Shown here one piece after another: positions 1 through 7,595 of a stretch of DNA of 7,665 nucleotides. Numbering within the stretch: the first letter of the stretch is position 1; every line of letters begins with the position of its first letter. The notes beneath the pieces were generated by a model. The model saw only the letters and a list, made by a program, of their open reading frames with translations, made no database searches and was not told the origin of the DNA. The stretch comes from Acidobacteriota bacterium. GTDB lineage: Bacteria > Acidobacteriota > Terriglobia > UBA7540. Both the position numbers and the translations under genes were made by a program. The stretch is taken from contig JAJYJL010000337.1 of the NCBI GenBank assembly GCA_021789565.1, positions 1 through 7,665 on the forward strand, given 5' to 3'.

Positions 1-695
1 CCCACGCTGTGCATGAATTGGTTGCCGCAGCCGTAAACAATTGCGCTGAAAAAACCGCGTTCTCGGTTCCAGCGGCAGTACGAGTCCCAGGTCGCTGCGT
101 TTTCAATGACCAGAACCGGTCCGCCATTTGTTGGGCCTCGCTCCCAGGCGAGCGGTTCCGGTACCACGAAGCATCGCAACTGCTCGAGTGTCAACCTGCC
201 CGGCGCGAACAGGCTCGAACCGCGAATAAGTGCATCCAGTCGCTTTTCGTCCCCGAAGATTTGAAGCGACCGCTCCTTAATGGGGACGGGTTCACGATCA
301 CGACCTCCTTTGGCAAAGAATTCTTGTAGCTTCTGAAGGCAGTCCAAGGATACGCTTGGGCGCGCATTGCCAAGGAAACGCAATTCGGGCGCCCATGGAA
401 TTTCGCGGAGGCCTGCTTCCACCTCTTCAGGCGCCCCTTCGTGCGCCAGTTGGACCCAGAGCGGTAAAGGAGGCAGACTGCTACGATCCCAACCCCTCTT
501 GCCTTTAGGTAGTTGGATGCGGCCATCCAGTTCCAATAAATCGAGCAACTCGCGGAGCTTTGCCCGCGCTGCGGGAGTGGATGCCAGTTCGGGATGCACC
601 GCGTGCAAACCCTGGAGAAGCAGTTCGATATCCACCCGCCTGCGCCCGCCAGCGTGATCGAGCAAGAATTCCTGGAGTTGTTCGGACGCGTTCAC
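1..695 (-). CDS. jetD: JetD-like Wadjet nuclease subunit (DUF2220-type), 3' end outside window
   Basis: In Wadjet systems JetD is the TOPRIM-containing subunit that cleaves circular DNA once the SMC motor has acted. The frame opens with GTG at 695-693, overlaps the stop of the SMC gene as GTGA, and stays open for 231 codons to the left edge, so the C-terminus is missing. A GAGG at 703-706 lies seven bases upstream and supports this start; there is no ATG start in this frame at that point. Residues 1-130 form a helical, winged-helix-like N-terminal region. ERSLQIFGDEKRLD (residues 141-154) resembles the conserved entry motif of DUF2220 proteins. PVLVIEN (Glu198) looks like the TOPRIM acidic strand and is followed by a YGCGN turn. 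The DxD part of TOPRIM would lie beyond the window. JetD proteins are usually near 400 residues, so roughly 150 or more are missing. The family call rests on motif recognition and gene order. Confidence 0.85.
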   Translation of the reverse strand, partial: MNASEQLQEFLLDHAGGRRRVDIELLLQGLHAVHPELASTPAARAKLRELLDLLELDGRIQLPKGKRGWDRSSLPPLPLWVQLAHEGAPEEVEAGLREIPWAPELRFLGNARPSVSLDCLQKLQEFFAKGGRDREPVPIKERSLQIFGDEKRLDALIRGSSLFAPGRLTLEQLRCFVVPEPLAWERGPTNGGPVLVIENAATWDSYCRWNRERGFFSAIVYGCGNQFMHSV

Positions 696-3600
696 GATTT
701 GGCCTCGCCTGCGCGATCAAAAATGCGAATCTCGTTTACGATGGAATCTCCATTATTGCTGACCACCCCGACAGCCAATTCACCGGTGGCAGGGACTAGC
801 CGATTCTTAGCGAGGCGAATGCGATTGGGAAAAACGCTCAGCGCTTGTGCGTCATTGACGCCGGTCGCGTAGACGAGCTGCACACCGAGTTGGCCGGCAA
901 TCCAGCGCTGCATTTGCAGGAACTCTGGCTTCGAGCAGGGACCAATGGGATTATCCAGCAGCAGCGCACTGACCTCTGTGCGGCGGTCAGTTTGGCCGCG
1001 GCTTTGGGCACGTAATTTCACCAGCGTGCAGTACAGCAAGATGGCGACTGTAGTCCCTTCCCCTTCGCTCCAACTGCCCATTTCGCGCATGGGATATCGC
1101 AAGCGGCGGCGCTGAGCCTCCGGCTTGAGAATGGTTGCCTCGATACCCTGCTCAGTAACCAGCGCCAAAAGCGCCCTAAAGACCAATTCGACGCCTGAAG
1201 GGATCTCGCCTTCACGCAGCAGTCCATCCACGAAGCCACGCAGCCGAGCCGATTGTTCCTGCTCGCTTGGCGGGACTCGGAGATGAATGCGCAAAAACGG
1301 TTCCCCTTCCCATCCTGTGAGGTCGTCCGGCATTCGACTGAGCACCTCAGTCCGACGCAGCAACCTAACGGCCTCCTGGCTCCGGTTGAGGAGCTCTCCA
1401 ACAATCAACTCCCGGTGCGTCTGCATCTTGTCGAGCTCGTCCCGGAGGATTGCGGTGTCGTCTTCGACGGCCCGGCGCTTGTCGCCGGCAACCAAAATCA
1501 GTTCTTCGAGAGGCATAGTCTTGAATAAATCGCGTGCTCGGATGACCATCTCGCGCGAGAATTCATCGTCCTGTGTGAGGTTTACGATGCTGGCATGTCG
1601 CTCTTTCAGTTTTTCATGCTGCGCCTGGCGCGCCTCACGGGTGCGCCGGACCTGCTCACACACCTTATCCACGAGGGCAACCACCGCGGCGTCGTCTGGT
1701 GGCAATTCCACAGGCTGCGCCTTGGCATCGACCCCGAGATCCTCCAGCCGTCTGGCCAACGTTTCGGCTCGCTCACGGCGGCGCTCGGTCTCAGCAAATG
1801 CCTTTTCGGCTGCAGCCAATTCATCGCGAACCCTTTCATGCTCAGACTGTAACCGATTACCCTCAGCTGACAATTCTTGCAGCCTGCTCAGGGTTTCCAC
1901 GGCTGTCGGCGGAATTGGTTCGCCTTGCGCGGGTCGATCCAGCTCGCTCAGCGGCGGAAGCTGTGTCAGGCCTTGCCGTGCTTGGAGCAAGTTGTTTTCA
2001 GTGACCGCGAACGCTGCGTGTGCAGTATTAGCCGACCTTTCGGCAACGCGTCGTTGGCGGGAGAGGTCGCCAGCGGAAAGGATCGTTTTGGCGCGGGCAC
2101 CGTCGAGGTCGCCGAAGTCGCGATGGATTTTATCGGACGTTTCCTGGATCTGCTCCTGCACAGCCTCCAGCTTGCCTTGTGCGGCTGTGCTCTTGAAGCG
2201 CCCCTCAAACCTCTCGACTTCCCTGCGGTAGCGGCTGCGGAATATTTCAATCTCCTCACGGACTTGCGTTGGAGGCAGGCCCACGTACGTAATACTTTCG
2301 ATTTCCTTACGCAGATCGCGCTCGGCATCGCGGAGCCGGGCGACGGTCGTATCAGCTTCGGCCTCGGCGGCCTCCAATCGAACCCGCTCATCCGCTAGGC
2401 CAGCGAGCGCTGTTTCCAGTTCGCGCAGTCGCTGTTGCAACCTATTGAGCAGCCCACGTTTCTCCTCGTAAGCCTGGTCGAATTGCTCGATGAAGTTTTC
2501 CAAACGCGAATTCGCCTTCTCTGCCTTTAACTGCAACTCTCTCTGCTCACGCTCACCCGCCTCAAGTTGCAGGATGGATTGACTGAGAGTCTGAAGCCGT
2601 TGCTGGCTTGTGGCATGTCGCTCCCGCAACAATTCCAGGCTTTGTTCCTCGCCCCGTCGGCGCTCGCGGATAGCGGCAAGTTTGCCCGCACCGAATTCGG
2701 AATGCCATCGTTCCAAGTCGGCGAGGAGTCTGCTAGTTCCGTCATGCGCAATCCTTACCTCGTCAAGTTCCTTTGTGCGGGCGGCCATCTGCGTTTGGAG
2801 AGTCTGCGCTTCGATTTCGGCGGCAGGGCGATTGTAAGCACCGGCGTGACGGGGGAGGACTATTAGCGATGAGACCTCCTCTTGCTTGGGCATTGTGGCA
2901 GGAAGGGCCGAGAGCTGGACCGCTGAATGTTCTGAGCGCAGCGATTGCGCAACCTGTTTTACGCCTGCCTCGTCCACCAGAGGGTTGAACATTACTCCTT
3001 GATACCGGCCTGGATCGGCAGCAAGCAATCGCGTCGCAGCCTCCGAGTTGGGTTGATTGTCTGCAAGCCAGCGTGTTGCGGGCGCAGCACTGTTAATACC
3101 TTGGGCTTTTAGCTGCTCCACGACTTTCTCCGCGTCCCGCGATGGCGGAAACAACCCATGGCGGGCCAAATAATCTGTGGCCCGTTGATCCTCTGCACCG
3201 TCCAGGTTCAACTGAAGGAGGCGTTTAAGGAGCAACTCGGCACGATCTCGAATCCGGTCCATGGTTTGCGGCAAGTCCAAATTGGCACGCGGGGCCTCAA
3301 TGGCTGCTTGCATCTGCGGGTGGGTTGCAAGCTCTTCTTCGCGTTGCTGCGCATTGGCGATGGATTCGGCGAGCTTCTCAAGCCGTTGGTCTGCTGCAAT
3401 GATCTCCCCCCTGAGATCTTGAATGGTAGCCGCTATCTTGTCTCGCTCCTCGATACAATGGTCCCGCTCCGCAAGGAGTCGTGTAACCGCCTCACTCGTC
3501 CGGCGCACAATCTGCTGCCAACGCTCGGCCGCCGCCGCCGCGTCTTCCTTAGGCTGCAAGAGGCCGTCGTTGCGAAGGCGATCTCTTTGACGTTCTCGCC

Positions 3601-5053
3601 CGTCGAAGAACTGCTGAAGGCTGATCACCTCCTGCTGCCTGGCTGATGTCTCGCGTTCCAGCTCGACCCGTTGCTCGGAAAGTTGAGTAAGCTGCTGGTG
3701 AAGACTCGCCTTCTCTTGTTGCGCTCTCTCGAGCCGCGCTTTGGTCTCTGCGGCTTCGGCCTCCGCCGCAAACTTGTAGTCCGCCCCAAGTCGCTCCAGC
3801 GCCTCGCGTTCGGGCCGCGCTTTTTCTTGTTCGGCTGCGATAGCCAGCTTGAGTGCGCTGGCTTCGCTTTCGAGCGTGCGCAACCTTTCCAGCCATTCGG
3901 CCATATCCACGAGCCGCACCGCAATCTTGGCATCGCTCCAAGCCCGATTTGCGCGTGCACGCTCGGCTTCCGCCTCCTCGATCTGCAACTTCATCCGATG
4001 GTGCGTATAGAACCGCTCGCGGCGGCGAATCGCCTCACGGGCTGAAGTCAGGCTCGTCTCCTCTCTTTCCAGACGTTGTTGGTCGCTTGCCAAGCCGGTG
4101 ATTTCCGCAGCCAATCGCTGTTTCGCAAGCTGAAGCGCAGCGAGGAGAGCTGATGCCTCTCGCGCGATAGCCTTCACCTCTTCTTCGGCATCCCCAAAGA
4201 GTCTGAGTTGGTCGAGGAAGAGCCCGAGGGCAACCAACAAGCGCTCATTGAAGGCAACCTGTATGCGGAGTTCGCTGAGGCGGCGATGCTTCGGCAGGAA
4301 TTCGTTGAGATTGGCTCGCACGCGGTTGGGCAAATCAGGGTCGAGGCCCAATTCGAGAAACAAGCGGATGAAATCTTTGTCCGACCGGAGATCATTGAAC
4401 AGCTCGTTGACTCCACCCTCCGCCAGGTTCATCCGAAGCTGGTAGGCAAACAGCTCAGGGTCGAGGTGGTTGGCTTCGAGATGAGCGCGCCAGTCGCCTT
4501 GATTAGTCGCGGTCACCACTTGCAGCTTTGGGTACCGCTTGGATTGCTTGTTCAGCCAGTCGCGAAATGCCTCGAAGGATGTAACAGGATCGGCGAGACC
4601 GAGGATGGGCAGCGTCTCAAATCGCACATCCCGGTTGGGACGGAGTGTGAAGAACAGCCTGCGCAAGTCCCCCGAACTGCGGTCCAGGCCCCTCCAGGCC
4701 AGCAGTTGGCCGACGATTAGCCACTCGCGCGGACCGTCCTCGAGGAGCGCTGGGGTGGAGCGGTCGTCCGTGGTATCCCACTCCGTGATAATGAACGAGA
4801 GATCGCGGTCTTGTACGTAATCTTCAAGATCACGTGATTTGGCTTGACTGCGGGCCCCGAGGAATTGACGACGGCTGGTCTGATATGTAGAGAAGAACAG
4901 ATTCAGGAGCGAAGTCTTGCCTGTCCCATTTTCCGCCCAGAGGATCGTGTCCGCCGCGTACCCTTGTGGGTCCCGCAGGTCTAGCGTGAGCGATGGAAAC
5001 CGGGCATCGCGGTGACCGAGGCTGGCGAAATGAATACGCGTTATCCTTGGCAT
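692..5053 (-). CDS. jetC: JetC-like SMC/Rad50-type coiled-coil ATPase
   Basis: This is the predicted loop-extruding ATPase of the complex, about 1453 residues. The N-terminal head has Walker A AENGTGKT at residues 40-47 (Lys46). It continues through a globular part to about 285 that contains a YQLRMN..EGG stretch. A first long coiled coil runs to about 600. A globular hinge spans about 610-745 (around DYLARHGLF and AYNRPAAE). A second, longer coil runs to about 1290, and the C-terminal head completes the ATPase. That head carries signature SEGEG at 1329-1333 and Walker B LLLDNP with Asp1367. The usual Walker B Glu is Asn1368, and the switch region reads VYATG with no His. I chose ATG at 5053; an in-frame TTG at 5062, directly after the preceding stop, would add three residues. 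Neither start has a clear ribosome site, so translation probably depends on coupling to the gene before. Gene order makes MukB or Rad50 unlikely. Confidence 0.9.
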   Translation of the reverse strand: MPRITRIHFASLGHRDARFPSLTLDLRDPQGYAADTILWAENGTGKTSLLNLFFSTYQTSRRQFLGARSQAKSRDLEDYVQDRDLSFIITEWDTTDDRSTPALLEDGPREWLIVGQLLAWRGLDRSSGDLRRLFFTLRPNRDVRFETLPILGLADPVTSFEAFRDWLNKQSKRYPKLQVVTATNQGDWRAHLEANHLDPELFAYQLRMNLAEGGVNELFNDLRSDKDFIRLFLELGLDPDLPNRVRANLNEFLPKHRRLSELRIQVAFNERLLVALGLFLDQLRLFGDAEEEVKAIAREASALLAALQLAKQRLAAEITGLASDQQRLEREETSLTSAREAIRRRERFYTHHRMKLQIEEAEAERARANRAWSDAKIAVRLVDMAEWLERLRTLESEASALKLAIAAEQEKARPEREALERLGADYKFAAEAEAAETKARLERAQQEKASLHQQLTQLSEQRVELERETSARQQEVISLQQFFDGRERQRDRLRNDGLLQPKEDAAAAAERWQQIVRRTSEAVTRLLAERDHCIEERDKIAATIQDLRGEIIAADQRLEKLAESIANAQQREEELATHPQMQAAIEAPRANLDLPQTMDRIRDRAELLLKRLLQLNLDGAEDQRATDYLARHGLFPPSRDAEKVVEQLKAQGINSAAPATRWLADNQPNSEAATRLLAADPGRYQGVMFNPLVDEAGVKQVAQSLRSEHSAVQLSALPATMPKQEEVSSLIVLPRHAGAYNRPAAEIEAQTLQTQMAARTKELDEVRIAHDGTSRLLADLERWHSEFGAGKLAAIRERRRGEEQSLELLRERHATSQQRLQTLSQSILQLEAGEREQRELQLKAEKANSRLENFIEQFDQAYEEKRGLLNRLQQRLRELETALAGLADERVRLEAAEAEADTTVARLRDAERDLRKEIESITYVGLPPTQVREEIEIFRSRYRREVERFEGRFKSTAAQGKLEAVQEQIQETSDKIHRDFGDLDGARAKTILSAGDLSRQRRVAERSANTAHAAFAVTENNLLQARQGLTQLPPLSELDRPAQGEPIPPTAVETLSRLQELSAEGNRLQSEHERVRDELAAAEKAFAETERRRERAETLARRLEDLGVDAKAQPVELPPDDAAVVALVDKVCEQVRRTREARQAQHEKLKERHASIVNLTQDDEFSREMVIRARDLFKTMPLEELILVAGDKRRAVEDDTAILRDELDKMQTHRELIVGELLNRSQEAVRLLRRTEVLSRMPDDLTGWEGEPFLRIHLRVPPSEQEQSARLRGFVDGLLREGEIPSGVELVFRALLALVTEQGIEATILKPEAQRRRLRYPMREMGSWSEGEGTTVAILLYCTLVKLRAQSRGQTDRRTEVSALLLDNPIGPCSKPEFLQMQRWIAGQLGVQLVYATGVNDAQALSVFPNRIRLAKNRLVPATGELAVGVVSNNGDSIVNEIRIFDRAGEAKS

Positions 5054-5062
5054 TGGACACAA

Positions 5063-5797
5063 TCAAGCAGCGGGCGCCGTGGTCGCGGCTGACTCCCTCA
5101 TTTGGTCCAGCAAGACGTGCGCGCCCTGGTATTTCAACCGGATGCGGTAAGCTGTCGTCGCTTGGTAAATGCCGCCCTCTCTTGTATCGTCGATCAAGCG
5201 CATCAGACCCTGACGCTCCAGGTATTCAAGAGCGTAGTGGCACATACCCGTGAGGGAGCGGACGGATTCCCGCCCCCCTTCCGTTTGCATAGTGACTGCA
5301 GGGATCAAGACCTCGCGCCAGACGCGACGTTCCTCAGATTCGGCACGATCGGGTTGCCGAGCAACACGCGCAGCCTCTTCCTCGCCGAACTTTCGTAAGT
5401 ACTCTGCTAGCCGTTGTGGCGAAACCGGAGCTGGCAACACCTCGTCATCTTGATCCAGAACCTCAGCCTTGGGGAAAGTGAATGCAGCGATGGCCACCTG
5501 AATGATCCCATGGAGGATTCGTTCGCTGGACGACATGTTGGCCTTGTAATCGTCGGCAAACAGACGAAAGGGACTGTTCTCTTCCGCCCGAACAATCAGA
5601 CCGTGCTCGCTCACACTTACGATGCGCAGTCCCATAGCTTCAAGCACGTTGTCAACCACCGTGCGCAGTGAACTGTTCTCGTCGTACTTATGCAATAGGT
5701 CCGCATACTCCCGCTCGGCCCAGGGATACTTTTTAGGGCGGAGAGCGAATGCGATCAGCCGGCCGGCTTCGTAGGCAATGGTGGGAGGGTCGCTCAT
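5063..5797 (-). CDS. jetB: JetB-like MukE/KITE subunit (DUF4194-type)
   Basis: This 244-residue soluble protein sits between the kleisin and SMC genes, the position of JetB/MksE. That subunit is a winged-helix dimer which binds the kleisin and regulates the SMC motor on DNA. Residues 30-85 hold a winged-helix-like unit with MGLRIVSVSEHGLIVRAEE followed by SPFRLF. Residues 90-140 are a helical block (SERILHGIIQVAIAAFTFP). A second winged-helix-like unit at 181-226 ends in a GIYQATTAYRIR strand. The tail is Ala/Thr-rich. There is no signal peptide or membrane segment. The ATG start overlaps the preceding stop as ATGA, and the stop abuts the next gene. The assignment to the JetB/MksE class comes from size, fold pattern and gene order. 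I see no motif that fixes the exact Pfam family. Confidence 0.8.
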   Translation of the reverse strand: MSDPPTIAYEAGRLIAFALRPKKYPWAEREYADLLHKYDENSSLRTVVDNVLEAMGLRIVSVSEHGLIVRAEENSPFRLFADDYKANMSSSERILHGIIQVAIAAFTFPKAEVLDQDDEVLPAPVSPQRLAEYLRKFGEEEAARVARQPDRAESEERRVWREVLIPAVTMQTEGGRESVRSLTGMCHYALEYLERQGLMRLIDDTREGGIYQATTAYRIRLKYQGAHVLLDQMRESAATTAPAA

Positions 5798-7287
5798 ATG
5801 TCCAAGCGCGACAAAAGAAGTTCGTCCCCGGCGAAGTCCTCGGTGACGAGAGGTTCAGGCTCAGGTTCCACGCGGAACTGTTGCCGTTCTCTATCAGCGC
5901 CGTACTGCTCCATGGCGGTGAGGACGAATAAACGCTGTGATGCGGCTGACAATCCCCGTGCCGTGGAGGTTTCAAGCATCTCCGACAAACGACGCTTGCC
6001 GTCCAGTTCGGTGCGGAGGAAATCGCGCACTCCGGCGTAGTCGTCAGCGACAAATGGCAGCGGAGTAGTGGCCAGCATATCCATGGAAGGCAAAGCAACG
6101 TCAGCCGTGCGAGGGGCAATCACCATCGGAGGGGCGAGTAGTTTTGCCCATAATTGTTCAATCCCCAGTGGCGTGGGAACGCTGTGGCCTGACAGAGCGT
6201 TGAGTTCGGACTCGAGCATGCCAAGCGCTCTACCACCCTCCAAACCCAACCATGGTACGAACACCTCGGACTCCAAGTTGGGCAGTAATGCCGCCCGGCG
6301 CCGGAGTCTTTGGCGTGAATGCTCCTCGCGGAATTTCTCGCTCGCGGGGATGAGTAGGTTGTGCAATTCCAAGTTAGTGCGTTCAGACTTTTCGACCTCG
6401 TTGAGGAGGCGGGTCAGCTTGGCCAAGTCCTCACCGCCGGCACGATCACGACGCTGCTCGAGACCGGCGCGGAGATCCCGTTCTCTGCTTAAGCGGCCCC
6501 GAATGTGCTCGAGCGCATCCGCAATTAACGGCAGCACGTCTTTTACCCATCGTGCTTCATCGGCGTTGCGCCGGGCAATCTCAAGCGCACGCCGAACCTT
6601 GTCCGCATACGCCTTGGCTCGGATTTGGGCCTGATGGGCCGTATGGATGGCGTCGTCAAGCCGCCCCCGTTCGGCTTGGTAACGCAAGACCGCGGCATCA
6701 GCGATTGAGGCATCCTCAAGATTCAACCCAAGCATCGAGGTATAGAGATTGATAGCTTCATGACTCGCACGAAAGACCCGTTCGTCGCTCTCAGGTGACT
6801 GTGTTTCCTCTAGGAGTCGATAAGCGAACTCGCGCCAGCACACCTGCCCATTCTCGACCGCCGCGTATCGTTCGACGAATTGCTCCCGGCGTTCGCGGTC
6901 ATTTAGCAATGCGCCGGTCAGGATATCGAGAATTTGCTGCTGTCGGTCGTCGCTTATCCCCGGTTCCGCACCGTGAAGAATTGGGGCAAGGGCATGGCCA
7001 ACATCCCGGCGAGTGGCGCCCTGGGCAAAACCCATCTTGTCGATCACCACGTCGAGAAGCGCGAGACACAGCATCCGCAGATCGTGCTGCGAGAGGTCGA
7101 TCCCGCGCGCCCCTTTGTCTCGTTCAAGATCGAGAATGGGCGCGGGCGCTAGAAGGCTGCGTGTGCGGCGTGCTACCGCTTCACCAAGCTCTTGAATTTC
7201 CAACGTTGCTCGCGGTCCATGATCCTCAAGGGGCTCCGGCGCCCGGAACTCCAAGCCTACTTGGCGACTCTCACTCTTGTCGTTCAT
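5794..7287 (-). CDS. jetA: JetA-like kleisin subunit (MukF/MksF-type)
   Basis: First gene of the operon, 497 residues, in the position and size range of JetA/MksF. That is the kleisin which bridges the two SMC heads and carries the JetB dimers. Residues 1-170 are mostly helical, with winged-helix-like stretches (DLSQHDLRMLCLALLDVV and DILTGALLNDRERREQF). Residues about 195-335 are a long helical, probably coiled-coil segment rich in Arg, Glu and Ala. Residues about 345-497 form a mixed C-terminal part containing VPWLGLEGGRALGMLESEL and an acidic end. No catalytic motif is visible. ATG at 7287 is the first possible start: an in-frame stop lies a short distance upstream and only a weak GTGAG precedes it. 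The stop overlaps the next gene's ATG. Sequence identity to named JetA families is not obvious by eye, so the call rests largely on context. Confidence 0.75.
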   Translation of the reverse strand: MNDKSESRQVGLEFRAPEPLEDHGPRATLEIQELGEAVARRTRSLLAPAPILDLERDKGARGIDLSQHDLRMLCLALLDVVIDKMGFAQGATRRDVGHALAPILHGAEPGISDDRQQQILDILTGALLNDRERREQFVERYAAVENGQVCWREFAYRLLEETQSPESDERVFRASHEAINLYTSMLGLNLEDASIADAAVLRYQAERGRLDDAIHTAHQAQIRAKAYADKVRRALEIARRNADEARWVKDVLPLIADALEHIRGRLSRERDLRAGLEQRRDRAGGEDLAKLTRLLNEVEKSERTNLELHNLLIPASEKFREEHSRQRLRRRAALLPNLESEVFVPWLGLEGGRALGMLESELNALSGHSVPTPLGIEQLWAKLLAPPMVIAPRTADVALPSMDMLATTPLPFVADDYAGVRDFLRTELDGKRRLSEMLETSTARGLSAASQRLFVLTAMEQYGADRERQQFRVEPEPEPLVTEDFAGDELLLSRLDI

Positions 7288-7332
7288 TCTGAGCTCACTG
7301 AGTATAGTCTGGGACCGTCAATTGACTCAGCC

Positions 7333-7338
7333 ATTATA
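7333..7338 (-). promoter_or_regulatory. Candidate -10 box of the operon
   Basis: On the minus strand a perfect TATAAT lies 45 bases upstream of the first ATG of the operon, in the only gene-free stretch ahead of it. I find no good -35 hexamer at 16-18 bases, so this is either a weak or activator-dependent promoter or chance. A second, less perfect hexamer, TATACT, is at 7301-7306 and would give a very short leader. Confidence 0.3.
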
Positions 7339-7425
7339 CGCCAGTACCACCTCAGCATCGTGGACGATAGCTGTCGGCACTATCTAGACATGGACCTGGA
7401 TCGAATGAGGCAATGCCGGCCTTGA

Positions 7426-7436
7426 ACCAATTTGGT
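7426..7436. repeat. Short palindrome, possible operator
   Basis: ACCAA-T-TTGGT is a perfect 5-base inverted repeat around one base. It lies about 140 bases upstream of the first gene's start. Such a short palindrome can occur by chance; no second copy was noticed. Confidence 0.2.
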
Positions 7437-7569
7437 AATTCCCAAGATCAATCATAGCGAGCGAATCGCGAAAAATTCTCTCAGCGGTAAAAATGACTAC
7501 AACCGCCGGGAGCCCTCCATGTTCTCTTTCATAGGCGCGAATATTCCCTCTTGTCCAAAACACGAATCT

Positions 7570-7586
7570 AGCAGGTTGCTGAAAAA
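7570..7586. mobile_element. Possible insertion-sequence terminal repeat
   Basis: AGCAGGTTGCTGAAAAA (minus strand TTTTTCAGCAACCTGCT) resembles, from memory, the outer end repeats of several bacterial insertion sequences. It contains an AGCA/TGCT inverted repeat. It lies just outside the stop of the open frame at the right edge, as a right-end terminal repeat would. The partner repeat would lie beyond the window, so this stays tentative. Confidence 0.28.
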
Positions 7587-7595
7587 TGGTCGTTT

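Larger units (their letters stand above)
7288..7595. other. Intergenic region upstream of the operon
   Basis: About 308 bases without a convincing gene on either strand. It should hold the operon promoter. Visible elements are TATAAT and TATACT hexamers on the operon strand, an 11-base palindrome ACCAATTTGGT at 7426-7436, a short GCGA/TCGC inverted repeat near 7459-7471, and AT-rich sequence near the right end. The plus-strand open frame running through 7192-7425 begins inside the antisense of the first gene and is not credible as a protein. Confidence 0.6.

Noticed and set aside
191..720. Minus-strand ATG-initiated frames at 191-526 and 505-720
   Set aside because: They are out of frame with the GTG-started jetD, which is open throughout and carries the family motifs.
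1287..2231. Long plus-strand open frame (314 codons) opposite the SMC gene
   Set aside because: Its product is Ser/Arg/Cys-rich low-complexity sequence, typical of the antisense of a Glu/Arg/Ala-rich coiled coil. The opposite frame has clear ATPase motifs.
4208..4720. Plus-strand open frame of 170 codons
   Set aside because: Antisense of the SMC N-terminal head, with no independent ribosome site or recognisable domain.
692..7287. Housekeeping MukBEF or MksBEF chromosome condensin
   Set aside because: The downstream DUF2220/TOPRIM-like gene is the hallmark of the plasmid-restricting version, and MukBEF gene order and SMC motifs differ.
6795..7292. Plus-strand open frame of 165 codons opposite the first gene
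   Set aside because: Its composition is Arg/Pro/Ser/Ala-rich shadow sequence. The minus-strand frame is longer, and its junctions are those of an operon.
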